Notes under the pieces: generated by a model
What the model saw: only the letters and a program-made list of their open reading frames with translations
What the model was told of the DNA's origin: nothing
Databases searched by the model: none
Assembly: GCA_003161205.1 (NCBI GenBank)
Contig: PMOU01000192.1
Location: 16,997-22,075 of the forward strand
DNA from: Actinomycetota bacterium
Lineage (GTDB): Bacteria; Actinomycetota; Actinomycetes; Streptosporangiales; Streptosporangiaceae
Direction of reading: 5' to 3'
Length of the DNA: 5,079 nucleotides
Part shown: piece after piece, positions 1 through 5,079 of the stretch
Numbering within the stretch: position 1 is the stretch's first letter
Layout of the letters: each line of letters opens with the position of its first letter
Position numbers and translations under genes: made by a program

Positions 1-507
1 GGCGTGGCGCACTGCCCGACCTCGAACGGCCGCCTCGGTTCCGGAATCGCGCCGGTGCGGGCGCTGCTCGACGCCGGCGCCCCGGTCGGCCTCGGGGTGG
101 ACGGCTCGGCGTCGAATGAGTCCGGCCGGATGATCGACGAGCTGCACCAGGCGCTGCTGGCCGCCCGGTTCCGGGGCGGCCCGCTGGCGTTGTCCGCCCG
201 GGCGTCCCTGCAGATGGCGACGATGGGCGGTGCCCGCTGCCTGGGCCGCGAGGACGAACTGGGCTCGCTGGAGGCGGGCAAGCTCGCCGACGTGGCGCTG
301 TGGCAGGTGGACGGCCTGGCCGGCGCCGGTATCGCCGACCCGCTGTGCACGCTGGTCTTCGGCGCCCCGGCCCTGGACCGGCTCTGGGTCGGCGGTAACC
401 CGGTGGTGACCGCGGGCGAGCTGGTGACCGCGGACGCCGTCGACCTGGCGGCGGCCGCCGCCGCCGCCAGCGCGCGGATCGGCGGGCACGTGCGGGCCGG
501 GACCTGA
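1..507 (+). CDS. 8-oxoguanine deaminase-like amidohydrolase, C-terminal part (5' truncated)
   Basis: The reading frame is open from the first base, so the gene begins upstream; 168 residues are visible of a family that is usually about 450. The fragment opens with HCPTSNGRLGSG, the conserved segment after strand 6 of the metal-dependent amidohydrolase barrel. It continues with GLGVDGSASNES (bases 88-123), whose Asp (codon 100-102) is the expected metal/catalytic Asp of strand 8. A C-terminal composite-sandwich piece follows (LGSLEAGKLADVALW, then a late WVGGNPVV strand). Within the superfamily the GSASN(D/E) form and the following text look like 8-oxoguanine deaminases, which hydrolyse 8-oxoguanine to urate and ammonia in the cytoplasm. 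SsnA-like, guanine deaminase and triazine hydrolase relatives are the alternatives. The neighbouring xanthine dehydrogenase and uricase genes favour a purine substrate. The tail is Ala-rich. Its TGA lies two bases before the next ATG, so the genes are surely co-transcribed. The family is certain; the exact substrate is inferred. Confidence 0.85.
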   Translation, partial: GVAHCPTSNGRLGSGIAPVRALLDAGAPVGLGVDGSASNESGRMIDELHQALLAARFRGGPLALSARASLQMATMGGARCLGREDELGSLEAGKLADVALWQVDGLAGAGIADPLCTLVFGAPALDRLWVGGNPVVTAGELVTADAVDLAAAAAAASARIGGHVRAGT

Positions 508-509
508 CG

Positions 510-1331
510 ATGGACCTGCCCGGCATCACGGAGGTGACCGGCGCCCGGCTGGACGCCTGGCGTCCCGGCGACGCCTGGCTGGCCGGCGGTACCTGGCTGT
601 TCTCCGAGCCGCAGCCGGACCTGACGCGACTGCTCGACCTGCGCGCCTTCGGCTGGCCGTCCCTGCGGGAAAGCCCCGACGGCCTGGAGATCGCCGCCAC
701 CTGCACGCTGGCCGAGCTGGCCCGGCTGCGGGCACCGCAGTGGCGGGCCGCCCCCCTGATCGGCCAGTGCTGCGCCGCGCTGCTTGGCTCGTTCAAGGTG
801 TGGAACGCGGCCACGGTCGGCGGGAACCTCTGCCTGGCGCTGCCCGCCGGGCCGATGATCTCCCTCACTAGTGCCCTGGACGGCGAGTGCACGATCTGGC
901 GTCCGGACGGTACCGCGCGCCGCGTCCCGGTCGCGGATTTCGTCACCGGCCCCGGCCAGTGCGTCCTGCGGCCGGGTGAGCTGCTGCGGTCGGTGCACCT
1001 GCCGTCCAGCGCGCTGGACGGCGTGACCGCGTTCCGGCAGTTCTCGCTGTCACCGCTGGGCCGTTCGGCCTCGGTGGTCATCGGGTGCCGGCCGGCGGCG
1101 GGCGGCGGGGGCGACGGGGGCGACGGGGGCGGCCCGCTGGTGATCACCGTGACCGCCGCGACGACCCGGCCGGTCCAGCTCCGGTTCCCCGCGATTCCTG
1201 GACCAGACGAGCTGCTGGCCGGCCTGGATGGGTGCGTCTACTACGAGGACGTGCACGGCTCCGCGGAGTGGCGCGAGGCGATCACGCGGCACCTGGCCCT
1301 GGAGATCCTCGACGAAATGGCTCAGCTTTGA
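510..1331 (+). CDS. Molybdenum hydroxylase (xanthine dehydrogenase-type) FAD-binding subunit
   Basis: This 273-residue protein is the flavin subunit of a xanthine dehydrogenase-type complex. It passes electrons from the iron-sulfur clusters of the partner subunit to NAD+ or another acceptor. The N-terminal PCMH-type FAD domain shows AGGTWL at residues 25-30 and ATVGGN at 101-106, the two pyrophosphate/FAD-binding loops of the CoxM/XdhB-like family. The C-terminal CO-dehydrogenase flavoprotein domain runs from about 170 and includes a typical end segment (SAEWREAITRHLALEIL). It is slightly shorter than the common 280-300 residues. I see no four-Cys [4Fe-4S] insertion of the kind found in some relatives. 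Residues 200-208 are a low-complexity GGD repeat in a loop. The ATG at 510 follows the previous stop by two bases with no clear Shine-Dalgarno, which suggests translational coupling. The stop overlaps the next start. The family call is firm; the electron acceptor is unknown. Confidence 0.9.
   Translation: MDLPGITEVTGARLDAWRPGDAWLAGGTWLFSEPQPDLTRLLDLRAFGWPSLRESPDGLEIAATCTLAELARLRAPQWRAAPLIGQCCAALLGSFKVWNAATVGGNLCLALPAGPMISLTSALDGECTIWRPDGTARRVPVADFVTGPGQCVLRPGELLRSVHLPSSALDGVTAFRQFSLSPLGRSASVVIGCRPAAGGGGDGGDGGGPLVITVTAATTRPVQLRFPAIPGPDELLAGLDGCVYYEDVHGSAEWREAITRHLALEILDEMAQL
1107..1133 (+). repeat. 9-bp tandem repeat, three units, coding for a GGD/GGG loop
   Basis: Three consecutive 9-base units of the form GGGGGCGAC, the last ending in GGC, lie in frame within the FAD subunit gene and encode residues 200-208 as Gly-Gly-Asp, Gly-Gly-Asp, Gly-Gly-Gly. 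They fall between the SVVIGCRPAA strand and the PLVITVTAAT strand of the C-terminal domain, so they probably lengthen a surface loop. Such repeats commonly vary in copy number by slippage. Confidence 0.85.
1328..1331 (+). promoter_or_regulatory. TTGA start/stop overlap (translational coupling)
   Basis: The proposed TTG start of the large subunit shares bases with the TGA stop of the FAD subunit. No convincing Shine-Dalgarno sits at normal distance; the nearest GGAG is at 1301-1304, more than 20 bases upstream. Reinitiation by ribosomes finishing the FAD subunit is the likely mode, which would help keep the two subunits in equal amounts. This is inference from position, not proof. Confidence 0.6.
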
Positions 1332-3976
1332 TCATCAACGGCGTCCCGGCGGCGTCCGAACCCGCGCCGGGTCAGTGCCTGCGTACCTACCTGCGGGAGC
1401 AGGGCTGGTTCGGGGTAAAGAAAGGCTGCGACGCGGGAGACTGCGGCGCGTGCACCGTGCACGTGGCCGGCCTGCCGGTGCACAGCTGCATCTACCCCGC
1501 GGTCCGCGCGGTCGGGCAGGCGGTCACCACGATCGAGGGGCTCGCGGACGGGCACGAGGACCTGCATCCGGTGCAGCAGGCCTTCCTGGCGGAGCAGGCA
1601 TTTCAGTGCGGCTTCTGCACGGCCGGGATGATCATGACGGTGGCGGCTCTGGACGAGACGCAGCAAGCCGATCCCGGCCGCGCCCTGAAGGGAAACCTGT
1701 GCCGCTGCACCGGCTACGGGTCCGTGGCCAATGCGCTCGGCCGCCTCGCGGGCGAGGGCGCCGAGGAGGCAGTGCCGGAATCCCCGCTCGGCGCCAGCCT
1801 GCCCGCCCCAGCCGGCCGGCGGATCGTCACCGGCCGCGAGCCTTATGCCCTCGACCTTGCCGTTCCCGGGCTGACGCACATGGCGCTGGTCCGCTCACCG
1901 TACCCGCATGCCGAGATCGACGACATCGACACGGCCGCGGCGCTGGCCGTGCCCGGCGTGCTGGCGGTGTTCACCCATCACGACGCACCGCCGGTGAGCT
2001 ACTCCACCGCGCGCCACGAGCAGATCGCCGACGACCCCTTCGACACCGTGCTCCTGGACCGGGTCGTCCGCTTCACCGGCCAGCGCGTGGCCGCCGTGGT
2101 GGCCGAGACGCTGGCCGCGGCCCAGCAGGGCGCCGCCCTGGTGGCGGTCACCTACCGGGTGCTGCCTGCCGTGTTCGACCCCGACGAGGCCATGGCCGCC
2201 GGGGCTCCGCTGCTGCACGGCGATAAGACGACGGAGGCCGGGATCGCCGACCCGCAGCGCAATGTCGCCGCGGAGGTGCACGGCGACATCGGAGACGTGG
2301 CGGCCGGCCTGGCCAGCGCGGCCGCGGTGGTCAGCCAGAGCTTCGGCATCCACCGGATCCAGCACGCGCACCTGGAGACGCACGCCGCGGTCGGCTGGCT
2401 CGACGGTGACCGGCTGGTCGTGCGCAGCAGCACCCAGACGCCGTTCCTGACCCGGGATGCGATCTGCCGCCTCTTCGGCCTGCCCGCTGACCAGGTACGC
2501 GTGCTCGCCGCCCGGGTCGGCGGCGGTTTCGGCGCCAAGCAGGAGATGCTGACCGAAGATGTCGTCGCCCTGGCCGTGCTGCGCCTGGGCCGGCCCGTGC
2601 AGCTGGAGTTCACCCGGGAGGAACAGTTCTCCGCCGCGACCACCCGGCACCCGATGCGGATCACCGTCCAGGCCGGTGCCAGCAGCGACGGCACGCTGAC
2701 CGCGCTGGCGATCCAGACGGTGGCCAACACCGGCGCCTACGGCAACCACGCGGGCGGCGTGCTGATGCACAGCTGCGGGGAGTCGATCAGCCTGTACCGG
2801 TGCCCGAACAAGAAGGTCGACGGCTGGTCGGTGTATACCAACACCGTGCCGGCCGGCGCCTTCCGCGGCTACGGACTGTCCCAGGCCGCGTTCGCGGTGG
2901 AATCGGCCCTGGACGAGCTCGCCCGCAAGCTGGGCATCGACCCGGTCGAGTTCCGCCGCCGCAATGTCATCCGGCCCGGTGACCCGCTGATCTCCGTCCG
3001 GGACGAGGCGGACGACGTCCAGGTCGCGAGCTATGGGCTGGCGCAGTGCCTGGACCTGGTCGCCGCCGCGCTGTCCAGCGGCCGCGGCGATCCGGCGCCG
3101 GCCGGACCGGGGTGGCTGACCGGTACCGGGATGGCGGTGTCGATGCTCGACACCGTGCCGCCCGGCGGCCATTACGCTCATGCCCGCATCGCCCAGCAGG
3201 CCGACGGCGGCTACACCTTGTGGGTGGGCACGCCGGAGTTCGGCAACGGCACGTCCACGGTGCACCGTCAGCTGGCGGCCCACGCCCTGGGCGTCCGGGT
3301 GGAGCAGATCGAGCTACGGCAATCCGACACCGATCTGGTCCGCCACGACACCGGCGCCTACGGCTCGACCGGCACGGTGGTGGCGGGCCTGGCCACGATG
3401 CGCGCGGCGGACAAGCTGGCCGGCCTGATCGCTGCTTCCCCCGGGACCGGGGAACTGCTCGGCGCCGAGGCGACCAGTGACGGCACGCCCCGGTCCGTCT
3501 CGTTCAACGTGCAGGGTTTCCGGGTCGCGGTACGCCCGGCGACGGGGGAGATCCGTATCCTGCACAGCGTGCAGGCGGCGGACGCGGGCACGGTGATCAA
3601 CCCCCGGCAGTGCCGGGGGCAGGTCGAGGGCGGCGTCGCTCAGGCCCTGGGCGCCGTGCTGTACGAGCACCTCGACATCGACACCGCGGGCCGGGTGAGC
3701 ACGCGCGTCTTCCGCAGCTATCACCTGCCGCAATTCGGCGACGTTCCGCGCACCGAGGTCCTGTTCGCCACCTCACACGACCCGTTCGGCCCGGCCGGGG
3801 CCAAGCCGATGAGCGAGGCGCCGTTCAACCCGGTGGCGCCGGCTCTGGCCAACGCGGTCCGTGATGCGACCGGCCGCCGGCTCACCGACCTCCCGCTGAC
3901 CCGCGACCGGGTCTTCGCCCAACTGAACAAGGCCGAGCTGAACAGGGCCGAGCCGGGCAAGACCCAATCTCAGTAA
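1328..3976 (+). CDS. Fused [2Fe-2S]/molybdopterin subunit of xanthine dehydrogenase-type oxidoreductase
   Basis: This 882-residue protein joins the iron-sulfur and molybdenum domains in one chain, and would hydroxylate hypoxanthine/xanthine at the molybdenum centre. The plant-type ferredoxin domain has C34, C39, C42 and C54. The helical second [2Fe-2S] domain has C94, C97, C125 and C127, so all eight ligands are present. After a linker (about 141-165) comes the Mo domain: Q370 in TQTPF, GGGFGAK at 398-404, R513 in AFRGYG (the place of bovine Arg880), FGNG at 638-641, GAYGSTGT near 677-684, and E830 in GAKPMSE, aligned with the catalytic Glu. The TTG at 1328 is chosen because it precedes IINGVPAAS, the first ferredoxin strand, and overlaps the previous stop as TTGA; a further upstream in-frame start would add unrelated Arg-rich sequence. 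The architecture resembles E. coli XdhD and Desulfovibrio aldehyde oxidoreductase. The stretch after residue 695 looks short for the family. Xanthine as substrate is inferred from context. Confidence 0.9.
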   Translation: MIINGVPAASEPAPGQCLRTYLREQGWFGVKKGCDAGDCGACTVHVAGLPVHSCIYPAVRAVGQAVTTIEGLADGHEDLHPVQQAFLAEQAFQCGFCTAGMIMTVAALDETQQADPGRALKGNLCRCTGYGSVANALGRLAGEGAEEAVPESPLGASLPAPAGRRIVTGREPYALDLAVPGLTHMALVRSPYPHAEIDDIDTAAALAVPGVLAVFTHHDAPPVSYSTARHEQIADDPFDTVLLDRVVRFTGQRVAAVVAETLAAAQQGAALVAVTYRVLPAVFDPDEAMAAGAPLLHGDKTTEAGIADPQRNVAAEVHGDIGDVAAGLASAAAVVSQSFGIHRIQHAHLETHAAVGWLDGDRLVVRSSTQTPFLTRDAICRLFGLPADQVRVLAARVGGGFGAKQEMLTEDVVALAVLRLGRPVQLEFTREEQFSAATTRHPMRITVQAGASSDGTLTALAIQTVANTGAYGNHAGGVLMHSCGESISLYRCPNKKVDGWSVYTNTVPAGAFRGYGLSQAAFAVESALDELARKLGIDPVEFRRRNVIRPGDPLISVRDEADDVQVASYGLAQCLDLVAAALSSGRGDPAPAGPGWLTGTGMAVSMLDTVPPGGHYAHARIAQQADGGYTLWVGTPEFGNGTSTVHRQLAAHALGVRVEQIELRQSDTDLVRHDTGAYGSTGTVVAGLATMRAADKLAGLIAASPGTGELLGAEATSDGTPRSVSFNVQGFRVAVRPATGEIRILHSVQAADAGTVINPRQCRGQVEGGVAQALGAVLYEHLDIDTAGRVSTRVFRSYHLPQFGDVPRTEVLFATSHDPFGPAGAKPMSEAPFNPVAPALANAVRDATGRRLTDLPLTRDRVFAQLNKAELNRAEPGKTQSQ
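3923..3952 (+). repeat. 15-bp tandem duplication near the 3' end of the large-subunit gene
   Basis: Two adjacent 15-base units, CTGAACAAGGCCGAG and CTGAACAGGGCCGAG, differ at one base and lie in frame. They encode LNKAE then LNRAE (residues 866-875), just after the last conserved helix and before the terminal PGKTQSQ. The duplication only extends the flexible C-terminal tail. Confidence 0.85.
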
Positions 3977-4015
3977 GAATCACGACATCAACTCATAACC
4001 CACCGGCCACGCCGA

Positions 4016-4052
4016 TGTAACCGCTGGTTGTAACGCTGCCTGTAACTCCCCG
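4016..4052 (+). promoter_or_regulatory. Three TGTAAC-headed direct repeats upstream of uricase (possible operator)
   Basis: In the 96-base gap before the uricase gene, TGTAAC occurs at 4016-4021, 4029-4034 and 4041-4046, with starts 13 and 12 bases apart. The first two copies also share a following GCTG (TGTAACCGCTGGT, TGTAACGCTGCC); the third continues TCCCCG. A small imperfect-symmetry element, AACC-GCT-GGTT, spans 4019-4029. The third copy lies 26 bases before the start codon, so a bound protein could block or assist initiation there. Hexamers near one helical turn apart in the only intergenic region suggest a cis-regulatory site. The regulator is unknown, and no confident -35/-10 pair can be assigned. 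The rest of the gap shows no clear terminator hairpin. Confidence 0.45.
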
Positions 4053-4063
4053 GCAACGGAAAC

Positions 4064-4067
4064 GAGG
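4064..4067 (+). promoter_or_regulatory. Ribosome binding site of uricase gene
   Basis: GAGG lies five bases before the ATG at 4073, a normal Shine-Dalgarno spacing. It supports that ATG, which directly precedes the conserved uricase N-terminus (GANRYGKAEVRVV). Confidence 0.7.
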
Positions 4068-4072
4068 CGGCT

Positions 4073-4945
4073 ATGGTCTCACTCGGCGCCAACCGGTACG
4101 GCAAAGCCGAAGTACGCGTGGTGCACGTCGGCCGGGGCGCCGGCCCAGGCGGAACGGACCTGATCCGCGACTGGAACGTCTCGTCGGCCCTGTCCGGAGA
4201 CCTCGCCGACACCCACCTGACCGGCGATAACTCCAAGGTGCTGGCCACCGACACGCAGAAGAACACCGTGTACGCGATGGCCAAGAAGCTCGGCGGTATC
4301 GAGCCAGAAGCCTTCGCGCTCGAACTGGCCGCGCGCTACACCGGCAGCCAGGAGGCCATCTCGCGGGCGCGCATCGCGATCCAGGAGTACCCCTGGGTCC
4401 CGGTGTCCGGCACCGGTCATTCGTTCGCGCGGTCCGGGCAGTACACCAGGACCGTCACCGTGATCGACGACGCCGAGCTGGGCCGCAGCGTCGTCGGCGG
4501 CGTCGGTGACCTCATCGTCCTGAACACCACCGGCTCGCAGTTCTGGGGCTTTCCGCGCGACGAGTACACCACGCTCGAAGACGCCTATGACCGGATGCTC
4601 GCCACCGTGGTCAGCGCCCAGTGGCGGTTCCGGCAGGCGGACGCGGACTGGGGCGCCGTCTTCCCGGCGGCCCTGGACGCGCTGATCGGCGCCTTCGCCC
4701 AGACCGAGAGCTCTTCGCTGCAGCAGACCCTGTTCGCGATGGGCAGCGCGATCCTGGCCGCCGTCCCGCAGGTCTGCGAGGTACGGCTGGCCCTGCCGAA
4801 CAAGCATCACTTCGTCGTGGACCTGAGCCCGTTCGGGATGGAGAACGAGAACGAGGTCTACTACGCGGCCGACCGGCCGTACGGGCTCATCGAAGGGACG
4901 GTGCTCGCTGACGACGCACCGGACGCCGGGATCGCCTGGTCCTGA
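4073..4945 (+). CDS. Urate oxidase (uricase)
   Basis: Cofactor-free urate oxidase (EC 1.7.3.3) of 290 residues, close to the usual 290-310. It converts urate, O2 and water to 5-hydroxyisourate and H2O2. Its two tunnelling-fold repeats carry the known active-site residues, by alignment from memory with the Aspergillus enzyme: K11 in RYGKAEV; T59-D60 in ATDTQKNTVY (with K11, the catalytic relay); F157 in SQFWGF, which stacks on urate; R174 in YDRML; Q217 in SLQQTLF; and N243 and H245 in PNKHHF. A late NENEVYYAADRPYG segment is also typical. I see no signal peptide or membrane segment, so it is cytoplasmic. It lies 96 bases after the dehydrogenase operon with its own ribosome binding site and a repeat array upstream, so separate or additional transcription is plausible. 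The permease gene follows after 36 bases. Nothing in the protein looks defective. The identity is very secure. Confidence 0.97.
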   Translation: MVSLGANRYGKAEVRVVHVGRGAGPGGTDLIRDWNVSSALSGDLADTHLTGDNSKVLATDTQKNTVYAMAKKLGGIEPEAFALELAARYTGSQEAISRARIAIQEYPWVPVSGTGHSFARSGQYTRTVTVIDDAELGRSVVGGVGDLIVLNTTGSQFWGFPRDEYTTLEDAYDRMLATVVSAQWRFRQADADWGAVFPAALDALIGAFAQTESSSLQQTLFAMGSAILAAVPQVCEVRLALPNKHHFVVDLSPFGMENENEVYYAADRPYGLIEGTVLADDAPDAGIAWS

Positions 4946-4970
4946 GCGGTTCGCCAGCACAGCACACACA

Positions 4971-4978
4971 GGGGAGGA
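4971..4978 (+). promoter_or_regulatory. Strong ribosome binding site of permease gene
   Basis: GGGGAGGA ends three bases before the GTG at 4982 (four bases from the GGAGG core). It is the best Shine-Dalgarno in the window and decides the GTG start. Confidence 0.75.
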
Positions 4979-4981
4979 CGC

Positions 4982-5079
4982 GTGTCACAAACTGCCACGA
5001 CGGAGCTCGCGCCGGGTGAGAAACCGGCGAAACATCCGGTGGACCAGGTACCGCCGCCGGGGCGGCTGCTGATCCTCGG
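4982..5079 (+). CDS. NCS2-family purine/xanthine/urate permease, N-terminus (3' truncated)
   Basis: Only 32 residues are visible before the window ends. The reading starts at GTG after a strong Shine-Dalgarno and gives a polar leader, MSQTATTELAPGEKPAK, then HPVDQVPPPGRLLIL. The HPVD-x-V-x-PPG-R-L pattern is the familiar lead-in to the first membrane helix of actinobacterial NCS2 (nucleobase:cation symporter-2) permeases of the uracil-xanthine/urate type. Members use the proton gradient to import xanthine, urate or uracil across the cytoplasmic membrane. Its place 36 bases after uricase favours a urate or xanthine importer, probably in one transcript with uricase. No membrane helix is actually visible, so the call rests on the short leader motif and context, and substrate choice cannot be read here. 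Confidence 0.75.
   Translation, partial: MSQTATTELAPGEKPAKHPVDQVPPPGRLLIL

Noticed and set aside
448..473. GCC/GCG-rich run at the end of the amidohydrolase gene
   Set aside because: It is a plain poly-Ala helix segment common in high-GC genes, not a regulatory or mobile repeat.
1085..1327. Upstream extension of the large-subunit frame from GTG 1085
   Set aside because: It would overlap the FAD subunit by about 245 bases and adds Arg/Gly-rich residues unlike any ferredoxin domain.
1895..3283. Long open frame (462 codons) on the minus strand opposite the large subunit
   Set aside because: It is a shadow of G/C-rich codon bias. The product is rich in Arg, Gly, His and Ala with no recognisable domain, while the + strand frame carries all family motifs.
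3994..3999. CATAAC as a -10 promoter element
   Set aside because: No matching -35 at proper distance; the hexamer alone is too weak to call.
3977..4015. Possible terminator after the large-subunit gene
   Set aside because: I found no stable G/C hairpin or T-run, so the dehydrogenase transcript may read through into uricase.
4079..4969. Minus-strand open frame (296 codons) opposite uricase
   Set aside because: It has low-complexity composition and no family resemblance, and the uricase frame is unmistakable.
1..5079. CRISPR arrays, tRNA/rRNA genes, insertion sequences, phage or toxin-antitoxin genes
   Set aside because: The window is nearly all coding for purine catabolism, and no spaced palindromic repeats, cloverleaf, transposase or terminal inverted repeats were seen.

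Overview
This window is ordinary chromosomal purine-catabolism DNA from a high-GC bacterium, most likely an actinomycete. The support is the strong G/C bias at third codon positions, long spurious open frames on the opposite strand, tight head-to-tail gene packing, TTG/GTG starts, and protein sequences of actinobacterial style. I cannot name the genus. All genes are on the + strand.

Layout: (1) 1-507 is the C-terminal third of an amidohydrolase, best read as 8-oxoguanine deaminase, cut by the left edge. (2) 510-1331 is a small FAD subunit of a molybdenum hydroxylase. (3) 1328-3976 is a large subunit in which the [2Fe-2S] domains and the molybdopterin domain are fused in one chain. Genes 1-3 are separated by 2 bases and then overlap by 4, so they form one translationally coupled unit. 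(4) 3977-4072 is the only sizeable non-coding gap; it carries three near-contiguous TGTAAC-headed direct repeats and then a ribosome binding site. (5) 4073-4945 is urate oxidase. (6) 4982-5079 is the start of an NCS2-family nucleobase permease, cut by the right edge.

How they work together (inferred from family knowledge): the deaminase would turn 8-oxoguanine into urate, the two-subunit dehydrogenase would oxidise hypoxanthine/xanthine to urate, uricase would oxidise urate to 5-hydroxyisourate, and the permease would import xanthine, urate or a related base. Two routes therefore meet at urate. The later enzymes (5-hydroxyisourate hydrolase, OHCU decarboxylase, allantoinase) are not in the window.

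The order amidohydrolase - FAD subunit - fused FeS/Mo subunit resembles the E. coli ssnA-ygfM-xdhD group more than the usual three-subunit xanthine dehydrogenase. I see no evidence of a wholly new system. The points most worth a second look are the TGTAAC repeat array before uricase, the fused architecture, an apparently shortened stretch in the molybdenum domain, and two unusual residues near its cofactor/substrate motifs.
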